Notes under the pieces: model-generated | What the model saw: only the letters and a program-made list of their open reading frames with translations | What the model was told of the DNA's origin: nothing | Database searches by the model: none | Shown here: positions 1-7,440 of the stretch, in pieces | Layout: each line of letters opens with the position of its first letter | Position numbering within the stretch: position 1 is the stretch's first letter | Made by a program: the position numbers and the translations under genes | Origin: Natronospirillum sp. | GTDB taxonomy: Bacteria; Pseudomonadota; Gammaproteobacteria; Pseudomonadales; Natronospirillaceae | DNA: 55,541 nucleotides | Assembly (NCBI RefSeq): GCF_022565775.1 | Contig: NZ_JAIUMC010000012.1 | Location: forward strand, 1 to 55,541 | Direction of reading: 5' to 3'

Positions 1-211
1 CGATGGCTTTCTCGATGGTGTCCTTCTTCATGTTGGCGGTCAGCGCCTTGTCCATGACCGAGCGCAGCGCCGGATTGTCTTCCGGATTCGGGCCGCCATT
101 GCGCGCCGCCACCACGATCTCGCGGATGATCTTGGTAAATACCTTGCCCCGTTTGGCATCCTGCGCCGCCTTGCGGTGCTTGATGTTGGCCCACTTGGAA
201 TGACCTGCCAT
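1..211 (-). CDS. yebC: YebC/PmpR-family regulator, N-terminal part only
   Basis: The reading frame begins [20 protein letters not shown], the hallmark N-terminus of the YebC/PmpR/TACO1 family. Only about 70 residues are present; the gene runs off the left edge of the window. Family members bind DNA as transcription regulators or act at ribosomes stalled on proline stretches; which role applies here cannot be read from this part. It lies 28 bp downstream of aspS on the same strand, and aspS-yebC is a common gammaproteobacterial order. Confidence is high because the N-terminal motif is distinctive. Confidence 0.93.
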   Translation of the reverse strand, partial: MAGHSKWANIKHRKAAQDAKRGKVFTKIIREIVVAARNGGPNPEDNPALRSVMDKALTANMKKDTIEKAI

Positions 212-239
212 AAGGTGCGTCTCCCCTGAGATTAGGTGA

Positions 240-2012
240 TCAGCTCTCGCTGACCGGTTTGCGAATACGGATATTCAGATCACGCAGTTGCTCGTTGGTC
301 ACCTCGCCCGGTGCCTGGGTCATCAGACACGAGGCCGACTGGGTTTTCGGGAAGGCAATGACTTCGCGAATGCTGTCGGCACCGGTCATCAGCATGATCA
401 GACGATCGTAACCGAAGGCCAGACCACCGTGCGGCGGGCAACCGTACTTGAGGGCATCGAGCAGAAAGCCGAATTTCTCGCGCTGCTCTTCATGACTGAT
501 CTGCAGCACGTCGAACACGGCTTCCTGCATCACCGGATCGTGGATACGAATCGACCCGCCACCCAGTTCGACCCCGTTCAGGATCATGTCGTAGGCTCGG
601 CTCAGCGCGCCAGCCGGGTTGGCCTTGAGTTCTTCCGGGGAGCAGGACGGCGCCGTGAACGGGTGGTGCAAAGCCGCCAGTCTGCCGTCATCATCTTCCT
701 CGAACATCGGGAAATCGACCACCCACAGCGGCGCCCACTCGCGCGTATAGAGGTTCAGGTCTTCGCCCATTCGGCAGCGCAGGTTGCCCAGCGCGTCATT
801 GACGATGCGTGCCTTGTCGGCGCCGAAGAAGATCAGGTCGCCGTCTTCGGCCTGCAGGCGATCCAGCAACTGGGCGCGTACGCTTTCCGGCAGGAACTTG
901 ACGATGGGCGATTGCAGACCGTTTTCCAGATCCGACTTGTCGTTGACCTTGATGTAGGCCAGACCCTTGGCACCGAAGATGCCGACATACTTGGTGTAGT
1001 CGTCTATCTGCTTGCGCGTCAGGCTGTTGCCGCCGGGTACTTTCAGTGCGGCGACCCGGCCTTTCTCGTCTTTCGCCGGACCGGCAAACACCTTGAATTC
1101 GACCTCGGTCATCAGGTCGTCGACCGTGACCAGCTCGAGCGGGATACGCAGATCCGGCTTGTCGACACCATAGCGCTCCATGGCCTCGGCAAAGGTCATG
1201 TGCGGCAGCTCACCCAGATCGACATCCAGCACGGCCTTGAAGGTCTGGCGAATCATGCCCTCGGTGACGGCAATGATGTCCTTTTCCTCGACAAACGAGG
1301 CCTCGATATCGATCTGCGTGAATTCCGGCTGCCGGTCGGCGCGCAGGTCTTCATCCCGGAAGCACTTGGCAATCTGGAAGTACTTGTCGAAACCGGACAC
1401 CATCAGCAACTGCTTGAACAACTGGGGTGACTGCGGCAGCGCGAAAAAGCGCCCTTCGTGCGTACGGCTGGGCACCAGATAGTCCCGCGCGCCTTCCGGC
1501 GTGGCCCGGTTCAGAATCGGCGTTTCGATTTCCAGATAGCCCTGATCGTCCAGATACCGGCGCAGCGCCTGCGAAATGCGGCTGCGCAAAATCAGCTTTT
1601 CCTGCATTTCCGGGCGACGCAGATCGATGTAACGGTATTTCAGGCGTACGTCTTCACCCACATCCGAGTACTGATCGAGCGGGAACGGAGGCGTCGCCGC
1701 CGCATTCAGCACCTCGATGCCGGTGCCGAGCACCTCGATCGAGCCGGTGGGCAGGTCCTGATTGACTGTGCCCTCGGGCCGGGCCCGCACACGACCGGTG
1801 ATTTTCAGTACAAATTCGCTGCGCACCCGGTCGGCGGTTTCAAAGTTGGCGGCATCATCCGGGTCGAACACCACCTGCACCAGACCTTCGCGGTCGCGCA
1901 TATCGAGAAAAATGACCCCACCGTGATCCCGGCGGCGATGTACCCAGCCGCAAAGCGTGACGGTTTCATCGATATGTGAACTGCGCAGTTCACCACAGTA
2001 ATGAGTTCGCAT
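240..2012 (-). CDS. aspS: Aspartyl-tRNA synthetase
   Basis: Class II aminoacyl-tRNA synthetase that charges tRNA(Asp) in the cytoplasm. The 590-residue length matches bacterial-type AspRS. Visible parts in order: an N-terminal OB-fold anticodon-binding domain ([12 protein letters not shown]), class II motif 2 region ([20 protein letters not shown]), the bacterial GAD insertion (residues about 290-420), and motif 3 ([16 protein letters not shown]). The product ends in VSES. It is probably co-transcribed with yebC downstream. A minus-strand TATAAT at 2058-2063 lies about 45 bp upstream of the start. Whether it is discriminating (Asp only) or also charges tRNA(Asn) is not decided here. Nothing is odd about the gene. 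Confidence 0.97.
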   Translation of the reverse strand: MRTHYCGELRSSHIDETVTLCGWVHRRRDHGGVIFLDMRDREGLVQVVFDPDDAANFETADRVRSEFVLKITGRVRARPEGTVNQDLPTGSIEVLGTGIEVLNAAATPPFPLDQYSDVGEDVRLKYRYIDLRRPEMQEKLILRSRISQALRRYLDDQGYLEIETPILNRATPEGARDYLVPSRTHEGRFFALPQSPQLFKQLLMVSGFDKYFQIAKCFRDEDLRADRQPEFTQIDIEASFVEEKDIIAVTEGMIRQTFKAVLDVDLGELPHMTFAEAMERYGVDKPDLRIPLELVTVDDLMTEVEFKVFAGPAKDEKGRVAALKVPGGNSLTRKQIDDYTKYVGIFGAKGLAYIKVNDKSDLENGLQSPIVKFLPESVRAQLLDRLQAEDGDLIFFGADKARIVNDALGNLRCRMGEDLNLYTREWAPLWVVDFPMFEEDDDGRLAALHHPFTAPSCSPEELKANPAGALSRAYDMILNGVELGGGSIRIHDPVMQEAVFDVLQISHEEQREKFGFLLDALKYGCPPHGGLAFGYDRLIMLMTGADSIREVIAFPKTQSASCLMTQAPGEVTNEQLRDLNIRIRKPVSES

Positions 2013-2057
2013 AGTATTCTGTCCAAGGCCGCGATCAGGTAAATTTTGAGGTGAGCG

Positions 2058-2063
2058 ATTATA
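2058..2063 (-). promoter_or_regulatory. -10 element for aspS
   Basis: The minus strand carries a perfect TATAAT at this spot, about 45 bp upstream of the aspS start codon. The best -35 match, TTAAGT, is 16 bp further upstream and is weak. The leader would be about 40 nt. The call rests on the perfect -10 hexamer and its position. Confidence 0.55.
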
Positions 2064-2071
2064 CCGACTTT

Positions 2072-2101
2072 TTGCTGTAACTTAAGGCGCCGCGGCATAA
2101 T
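2072..2101 (+). promoter_or_regulatory. Candidate sigma70 promoter for the lytic transglycosylase
   Basis: TTGCTG at 2072-2077 and CATAAT at 2096-2101 are separated by 18 bp and face the transglycosylase gene, about 38 bp before its ATG. Both hexamers are near consensus, but the site is unproven. Confidence 0.4.
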
Positions 2102-2138
2102 TTCCTTGCGGCGCGCCAACCCGGACACTGGAATCCGT

Positions 2139-2735
2139 ATGCGAACCCGAACCCTTTTGCCCCGGTTACTGCTGCTCGCAGCGCTGTGCGTGCTGGCTGC
2201 GCCCCTGCTGGCACAATCGGCAACCACTCAGGAAAGGCCTGAAGAAGGGTTGCTCGACGCCCTGTCGGACGCCATGGCGGAAGAGTCCGGCTTCGAGGAC
2301 CGCTTTGATGCCCAGGTCTGGATGGTCGACATGTCAGCCCGCATCGAGCGCTTCATGCCGGATGAGCGTGAACGCATGGAATTTCTGCGCCTGATGCACC
2401 GGGAAGCCCGGCGCGCAGACCTTGACCCGCAACTGGTGCTGGCCGTCATTCATGTGGAAAGCCTGTTTGACCGCTTTGCCCTATCCCACGCCGGGGCCCG
2501 AGGCATCATGCAGGTCATGCCTTTCTGGAAAAACGAGATCGGCCGGCCCGACGACAACCTGTTCGATCTCGAAACCAATCTGCGCTACGGCACCACCATT
2601 CTGGCCTACTATCTCGACATGGAGAACGGAGACGAAGTCGGGGGCCTGGGCCGCTACAATGGCAGCTACGGCCAGACCTGGTACCCGGAGCGGGTGTTCA
2701 ACGCCTATCAGGCCCGCTACATGCTGAACCGTTAG
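2139..2735 (+). CDS. Soluble lytic transglycosylase-like protein (SLT domain), exported
   Basis: The 198-residue product starts with a signal peptide (MRTRTLLPRLLLLAALCVL, cleavage near APLLAQS). A single SLT/goose-lysozyme-like domain follows. Its catalytic glutamate is in AVIHVES, followed by the typical SHAGARGIMQVMP, the N-L-x-Y-G-T-T-I-L-A-Y-Y segment and LGRYNGSYG. The family cleaves the MurNAc-GlcNAc bond of peptidoglycan, giving 1,6-anhydro ends, in the periplasm. I chose the ATG at 2139 because the upstream TTG at 2106 would place charged residues before the signal peptide. The gene runs convergently towards the lactate dehydrogenase gene, with 7 bp between their stops. Its role (turnover or insertion of an envelope machine) is not indicated by the neighbours. 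Confidence 0.9.
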   Translation: MRTRTLLPRLLLLAALCVLAAPLLAQSATTQERPEEGLLDALSDAMAEESGFEDRFDAQVWMVDMSARIERFMPDERERMEFLRLMHREARRADLDPQLVLAVIHVESLFDRFALSHAGARGIMQVMPFWKNEIGRPDDNLFDLETNLRYGTTILAYYLDMENGDEVGGLGRYNGSYGQTWYPERVFNAYQARYMLNR

Positions 2736-2742
2736 CCGAGCC

Positions 2743-3909
2743 TTATGGCTTGTCCGGCCGGTCGAAGACAGTCGGATCGAGCAGATTGTGCCGCCCCAGG
2801 TTGGTAAGCAGTCGCTCACCGCAGAGTGCCATGGTGGTATCCAGCTCCTTGTGCATGATGTTCAGCACATCCGACACGCCTGCCTTGCCGGCGGCCCCCA
2901 GACCATAGAGAAACGGGCGGCCGATATAGGTGCCCTTGGCACCGAGACACACCGCCTTAAGCACATCCTGCCCCGAACGGATGCCGCCATCGACGTGAAC
3001 CTCGATGTCATCGCCCACGGCGTCGAGTATGGCCGGCAGCATCGCGATGCTGGACGGTGCTCCGTCCAGTTGTCGACCGCCGTGATTCGAAACAATAAGG
3101 GCATCGGCGCCACTTTTGGCAGCCAGCTTGGCGTCCTCGGGGTCCAGAATACCCTTGATGATCAGCTTGCCGCCCCAGCGCTCGCGAATCCAGTCCAGGT
3201 CGCTCCAGGACAGATGCGGATCGAACTGCTCGGCCGTCCAGGCGCCCAGTGACGACAGATCGGACACACCGGAAACATGGCCGATGATATTGCCGAAACC
3301 ACGCCGCTTTGTGCCCAGCATCTTCAGGCACCAGCGCGGCCTGGTCGCCAGTTGCAGCAGGCTGTTCAGCGTCATTTTCGGCGGCGCACTCAGGCCATTG
3401 CGCAGATCCTTGTGCCGCTGACCCAGAATCTGCAGGTCCAGTGTGACCATCAAGGCACTGCAGCCGGCCGCCTTGGCGCGGTCGATCAGGCGCCCGATAA
3501 AGTCCCGGTCGCGCATCACATACAACTGAAACCAGAAGGGTTTCTGGGTGTGGGCGGCCACATCCTCGATGGAACAGATGCTCATCGTGGACAGCGTGAA
3601 CGGCACGCCGAACTGCTCTGCCGCCTGGGCGGCGAGTATTTCGCCATCCGGGTGTTGCATGCCGGTGAGCCCGGTAGGCGCCAGAGCCACCGGCATGGCC
3701 ACCTGCTGGCCGATCATGGTGGTCTCCGTCGACCGATTGGTCATGTCCACCGCCACCCGCTGCCGCAACTGGATCTGCTGAAAATCGGATTCATTGCGGC
3801 GATAGGTCGACTCGGTCCAGGAGCCCGAGTCGGCGTAATCGAAAAACATGCGTGGCACGCGCTTCTGCGCGAGTCGCTTGTAGTCACTGACATCACAGGG
3901 TTGTGGCAT
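2743..3909 (-). CDS. lldD: FMN-dependent alpha-hydroxy-acid dehydrogenase (L-lactate dehydrogenase type)
   Basis: The 388-residue protein spans the whole FMN-dependent alpha-hydroxy-acid dehydrogenase barrel. Visible landmarks: an N-terminal FFDYADSGSWTE, the flavin-site stretch PVALAPTGLTGM, the catalytic histidine in IVSNHGGRQLDG, and the phosphate-binding end VHVDGGIRSGQDVLKA followed by YIGRPFLYGLGA. The family oxidises L-lactate (or glycolate, mandelate) and passes electrons to quinones at the inner membrane. Length fits LldD (about 390). Lactate as substrate is inferred from overall resemblance; another 2-hydroxy acid is possible. The gene is divergent from the TAXI transporter and shares its 288-bp control region, so transport of a related organic acid is plausible but unproven. 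Confidence 0.85.
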   Translation of the reverse strand: MPQPCDVSDYKRLAQKRVPRMFFDYADSGSWTESTYRRNESDFQQIQLRQRVAVDMTNRSTETTMIGQQVAMPVALAPTGLTGMQHPDGEILAAQAAEQFGVPFTLSTMSICSIEDVAAHTQKPFWFQLYVMRDRDFIGRLIDRAKAAGCSALMVTLDLQILGQRHKDLRNGLSAPPKMTLNSLLQLATRPRWCLKMLGTKRRGFGNIIGHVSGVSDLSSLGAWTAEQFDPHLSWSDLDWIRERWGGKLIIKGILDPEDAKLAAKSGADALIVSNHGGRQLDGAPSSIAMLPAILDAVGDDIEVHVDGGIRSGQDVLKAVCLGAKGTYIGRPFLYGLGAAGKAGVSDVLNIMHKELDTTMALCGERLLTNLGRHNLLDPTVFDRPDKP

Positions 3910-3992
3910 GACGATCCTTGAACTGGCTGATCATGGTTGTTTGGAGGGCTTGAATGTACCCCAGATCGAGTCCTCGATACCAGCGTCGGCAA

Positions 3993-4012
3993 GTGGGTGG
4001 GTTTCCACCCAC
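3993..4012. promoter_or_regulatory. Upstream palindrome 1 (likely enhancer site for the sigma54 activator)
   Basis: Two perfect 8-bp arms, GTGGGTGG and CCACCCAC, flank a 4-bp centre. The inner 18 bp (3994-4011) has the form TGGGTG-N6-CACCCA, the same as palindrome 2. The site is about 140 bp upstream of the predicted sigma54 start, a normal position for an NtrC-class activator. The likely ligand is the response regulator at 9360-10706. Confidence 0.65.
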
Positions 4013-4027
4013 CCTGCGCGAGCAGAT

Positions 4028-4045
4028 TGGGTGAATGTTCACCCA
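4028..4045. promoter_or_regulatory. Upstream palindrome 2 (likely enhancer site for the sigma54 activator)
   Basis: A perfect 8-2-8 palindrome, TGGGTGAA-TG-TTCACCCA, with the same half-sites (TGGGTG-N6-CACCCA) as palindrome 1. The two begin exactly 34 bp apart, close to three helical turns, so they face the same side of the helix. A lone CACCCA half-site follows at 4063-4068. Confidence 0.65.
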
Positions 4046-4107
4046 CGCAGACTCGCCGGACTCACCCAACCCCCCGATATGCGGGGCTTTCAGCCGGCCC
4101 GCAAGAG

Positions 4108-4122
4108 TGGCATGCCAATTGC
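4108..4122 (+). promoter_or_regulatory. Sigma54 (RpoN) -24/-12 promoter for the TAXI-TRAP locus
   Basis: The sequence TGGCAT-GCCAA-TTGC matches the RpoN consensus, with GG and GC elements 12 bp apart. Transcription would start near 4134, about 64 bp before the ATG of the solute-binding protein. Two palindromes lie upstream, and an NtrC-class activator is encoded three genes downstream, so all parts of a sigma54 circuit are present. Confidence 0.82.
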
Positions 4123-4197
4123 GACATACCCGATGGGTACGCACGGAAGTGCTCTGATTGATGACCCAACACAACAACTACAATGACGGAGATTGCT

Positions 4198-5175
4198 ATG
4201 CATTCCATACTGCGCAAGGTTGCCTTTGCTGCAACTGCTTCTACTCTGCTGGCCGGCGCGGCTCTGGCGGATCGCTCGGACTGGCCCAGTGAAATCACGG
4301 TAGGTACTGCCAGTCAGGGTGGCGCCTACTTCGTGTACGGCAACGGCCTGGCCAATTTTATCGGTGAAGAGCTGGGTATCGGCGCCAGTGGCGAAGTGAC
4401 CGGCGGCCCGGTACAGAACGTCACCCTGGTACAGTTGGGAGACCACGATCTCGGCCTGATCACCATGGGACCGGCTTTCACCGCCCTGCAGGGCGAGAGC
4501 GAGCTGGCCCCGGGCCTGGAACACACCGAGATCCGCGCTCTGTTCCCCATGTATCAGACGCCTTTCCAGGTGGTAACGCTGTCCCGCTCCGGGCTCGAAA
4601 CGGTCAGTGACCTCGACGGTCGCCGGGTCAATGTAGGCCCTGCCGGTGGTACACCGGGCACCTACTGGCCCCAGTTTCTGAATACTTTGGGAGTGAACGC
4701 CAGCGTCTCCAATGCCGGGGCGTCCGATGCAGCCGGCCAGTTGGGGGATGGCCTGATTGATGCCTTCGCATTTGCTGCCGGCATTCCGACGGCTGCCTTC
4801 AGCCAGTTGGCCGCTGAAGGCAACGTGAACATTTTCGGCTTCACGGAAGATGAACTGAGCACCATTCTGGACAACCATCCGGAAGTGGCGCACTTCGTCA
4901 TGGAAGCCGGCACCTACTCCGGTCAGGACGAAGACATTGACTCTGTCGCCATGTGGAACTTTGCAGTCGCCCATGAGGACATGCCGGAAAGTCTGGCTTA
5001 TGAGATCACCAAACTGGTCATGGAAAACAATGACCGCATGATGCAGATCCACTCTGCCGCGCGTGAAACGCTGAAAGAGCACGTCGACAAGAACGGCTTC
5101 CTGCCCTTCCATCCGGGCGCTGTGCGTTATTTCGAAGAACAGGGCATCGAGATTCCGGACGACCTGCGCGGTTGA
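4198..5175 (+). CDS. TRAP transporter solute-binding protein, TAXI family
   Basis: The 325-residue periplasmic receptor has a signal peptide (MHSILRKVAFAATASTLLAG, cleavage after GAALA). The mature protein begins with the TAXI-type ITVGTASQGGAYFVYGNGLA, and a central GRRVNVGPAGGTPGTYW segment is also typical of the family. TAXI proteins capture organic acids and hand them to a sodium-driven TRAP permease. I chose the ATG at 4198, which has a GGAG ribosome site; an ATG at 4183 precedes it without one. The gene is first in an operon with the fused permease and the kinase/activator pair, behind a sigma54 promoter. The substrate is not known; 2-oxo or dicarboxylic acids are guesses from the DctB/DctD-like regulators. 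Confidence 0.92.
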   Translation: MHSILRKVAFAATASTLLAGAALADRSDWPSEITVGTASQGGAYFVYGNGLANFIGEELGIGASGEVTGGPVQNVTLVQLGDHDLGLITMGPAFTALQGESELAPGLEHTEIRALFPMYQTPFQVVTLSRSGLETVSDLDGRRVNVGPAGGTPGTYWPQFLNTLGVNASVSNAGASDAAGQLGDGLIDAFAFAAGIPTAAFSQLAAEGNVNIFGFTEDELSTILDNHPEVAHFVMEAGTYSGQDEDIDSVAMWNFAVAHEDMPESLAYEITKLVMENNDRMMQIHSAARETLKEHVDKNGFLPFHPGAVRYFEEQGIEIPDDLRG

Positions 5176-5190
5176 TCCTGGCTACCCTGT

Positions 5191-5218
5191 AGTGGTCGGG
5201 GCGCCAGCCCCGACCACT
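5191..5218 (+). promoter_or_regulatory. Strong intergenic hairpin between TAXI receptor and permease
   Basis: A perfect 12-bp stem (AGTGGTCGGGGC with its complement) closes a 4-nt GCCA loop, 15 bp after the receptor stop codon and 37 bp before the permease start. No T-run follows directly (TGTCCCTTTCC), so it is not a classical terminator. Such hairpins between receptor and permease genes commonly protect the upstream message or partly stop transcription, giving more receptor than permease. Confidence 0.6.
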
Positions 5219-5255
5219 TGTCCCTTTCCTCGTTTTACCGATCGGAGAGCCTGCC

Positions 5256-7439
5256 ATGTCTGTGGCCAATGACCCGTCCCCCGAAACCGGAACAAAAAAT
5301 ATTGCGGCCGGGGTCGACGCCGAGAATATCGCCAGCAACCAGCGTGTGATCAGTGGCGCACTGGGCGTAGCCCTCAGCATTCTTTGTGCGGCCTACACTC
5401 TGTTCCATGTCTGGTCGATGAATTTCTATCCCCTGGAGCCCTGGATCTATCGCATCAGCCACGTCGGCGGTGGCCTGGCGCTGGGGTTCCTGCTTTACTC
5501 CGCGCATCTGCTGACAGATGACGCTCCGGCCTACAACGAACGCAAGCTGCCGGCCTGGATCGCGCTGGCGCTGGGCTCTGCCGGCATATTGTATGGTCTG
5601 CTTTGCATGTTCACACTGTGGATCAGCACCGGTGGCCAGAGTGGCATGGGTGCACCTCAACCCCCAGCGTTTGTGCTGACCTTCGGTATACCCTTGCTGG
5701 CCGGCACGACAGTGACCGTGCTGACCGCCTGGCTGTTTCCGGCCAAGCGCCGCGGCCGCCTCGACCCGGCAGATGTCCTGCTGGCGCTGTCAGCCCTTGC
5801 TGTCGCCATGTACTTCATCTACTACGCCCCCATGTTGCGTTTGCGTGCCGGCACCGGCATGGCACTGCCTTCCGACATGTACGCCTCAATGGTGGGGGTC
5901 TTGCTGATCCTTGAGCTGACCCGCCGTCTGGCGGGCCTGGCACTGGTGATTATCGCGGCGGTTTTTGTGGCCTATGCCTTTATCGGCCCCTGGCTGCCCG
6001 GCATCCTGCAGCATCGCGGCTACTCGATGCAGCGTTTCTTTTCCTACATCTACACGGATAACGGCATTCTCGGGCCAACCACGGCCATATCGTCGACCTA
6101 TATCATCCTGTTCATCACCTTCGCGGCCTTTTTGCAGGCCAGTCGTGTCGGCGAGTACTTTGTGAACTTCGCCTTTGCCGCCGCCGGGCACACCCGGGGC
6201 GGGCCAGCCAAGGTGGCCGTATTCGGTTCCGGGCTGATGGGTATGATCAATGGCACCAGCGCGGGCAATGTGGTGTCTACCGGGTCACTGACCATACCGT
6301 TGATGAAACGGGTCGGCTACAAACCCCAGACCTCCGCCGCCGTCGAGGCGGCGGCCTCGTCCGGCGGGCAGATACTGCCTCCGATCATGGGCGCCGGGGC
6401 CTTCATCATGGCCGAAATCACCGGCATCCGGTATACCGAGATAGTCGTCGCTGCCATCATTCCGGCCCTGCTGTATTTCCTGTCGGTCTACTTCATGGTC
6501 GACAAGGAAGCTCTGCGCAACAACATGAAAGGGCTGCCGCGCAGCGAGTTGCCGAAGTTCCGGGTACTGGCCAAGCAGGTCTACCTGTTTGCACCCATTG
6601 TGATTCTGATTGTCGCCCTGTTCATGGGCTACTCGGTCATCCGTGCGGGCACGCTGGCCATGGCCGCTGCCGCCATGGTGAGCTGGCTGACACCGTTCCG
6701 CATGGGTCCCAGGGCCATCTTCTACGCCTTCGAACTGGCGGCCCGCATGTCACTGCAACTGGTGGCCGTCTGTGCCGCCGCCGGCATCATTGTGGGTGTC
6801 ATTGCGTTGACAGGGGTGGGCACGCGGTTTTCTTCCATGCTGCTCGCCATTGCTGCGCAGAACCAACTGCTGGCTCTGTTCTTCGCCATGTGCGTAGCCA
6901 TCATTCTGGGCATGGGTATGCCGACCACTGCGGCCTATGCCGTGGCCGCGTCGGTAATTGCACCCGGCCTGATCCGCATGGGGATAGATCCGCTGACCGC
7001 GCACTTCTTCATCTTCTACTTTGCGGTCATGTCGGCCATCACGCCACCCGTGGCGCTGGCAGCATTCGCCGGGGCGGGTATTGCTCAGTCGGATCCGATG
7101 AAGACCAGTGTCGAAAGCTTCAAGATTGGTCTGGCGGCGTTCGTGGTGCCCTTCATGTTCTTCTATAATTCAGCGTTGCTGATGCAGGGTACCCCGCTGG
7201 AAATCATCCATGTGGTGCTGACCGCAGCACTGGGCATTTTCCTGCTCGCCTCGGCGGTGCAGGCGTGGTTCTTCGGCAGTATTGGCGTGATACTCAGACT
7301 CATCCTGCTGGTTGCAGCTCTGTTCATGATTCAGGGCGGTTGGATCTCTGATATCATCGGACTTGGCGCTGCCGCACTGGTGCTGGGGATCAAGAAAATG
7401 ATACTGACGACTGACCGCGTCGCACGCGGATTGGATTGA
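5256..7439 (+). CDS. TRAP transporter fused permease (4TM + 12TM, DctQM-type)
   Basis: The 727-residue, very hydrophobic protein is the fused permease that accompanies TAXI receptors. The first about 190 residues hold the DctQ-like four helices. The remainder is the DctM-like transporter with conserved glycine-rich loops: GLMGMINGTSAGNVVSTGS, the EAAASSGGQILPPIMGAGAF segment, the GMGMPTTAAYAVAA hairpin and MSAITPPVALAAFAGAGIA. It imports the ligand delivered by the receptor across the inner membrane using an ion gradient. A GGAGAG ribosome site precedes the ATG. The kinase gene begins 1 bp after its stop. No unusual feature is seen beyond the normal fusion for this subfamily. Confidence 0.94.
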   Translation: MSVANDPSPETGTKNIAAGVDAENIASNQRVISGALGVALSILCAAYTLFHVWSMNFYPLEPWIYRISHVGGGLALGFLLYSAHLLTDDAPAYNERKLPAWIALALGSAGILYGLLCMFTLWISTGGQSGMGAPQPPAFVLTFGIPLLAGTTVTVLTAWLFPAKRRGRLDPADVLLALSALAVAMYFIYYAPMLRLRAGTGMALPSDMYASMVGVLLILELTRRLAGLALVIIAAVFVAYAFIGPWLPGILQHRGYSMQRFFSYIYTDNGILGPTTAISSTYIILFITFAAFLQASRVGEYFVNFAFAAAGHTRGGPAKVAVFGSGLMGMINGTSAGNVVSTGSLTIPLMKRVGYKPQTSAAVEAAASSGGQILPPIMGAGAFIMAEITGIRYTEIVVAAIIPALLYFLSVYFMVDKEALRNNMKGLPRSELPKFRVLAKQVYLFAPIVILIVALFMGYSVIRAGTLAMAAAAMVSWLTPFRMGPRAIFYAFELAARMSLQLVAVCAAAGIIVGVIALTGVGTRFSSMLLAIAAQNQLLALFFAMCVAIILGMGMPTTAAYAVAASVIAPGLIRMGIDPLTAHFFIFYFAVMSAITPPVALAAFAGAGIAQSDPMKTSVESFKIGLAAFVVPFMFFYNSALLMQGTPLEIIHVVLTAALGIFLLASAVQAWFFGSIGVILRLILLVAALFMIQGGWISDIIGLGAAALVLGIKKMILTTDRVARGLD

Positions 7440-7440
7440 C

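Noticed and set aside
3993-4045. Paired hairpins read as a terminator
   Set aside because: They lie between divergent genes, not after one, have no T-run, share identical half-sites and stand at activator distance from a sigma54 promoter.
4072-4086. Small CCCCG/CGGGG hairpin just before the sigma54 promoter
   Set aside because: A 5-bp stem without T-run in a promoter region is not convincing as a terminator or operator.
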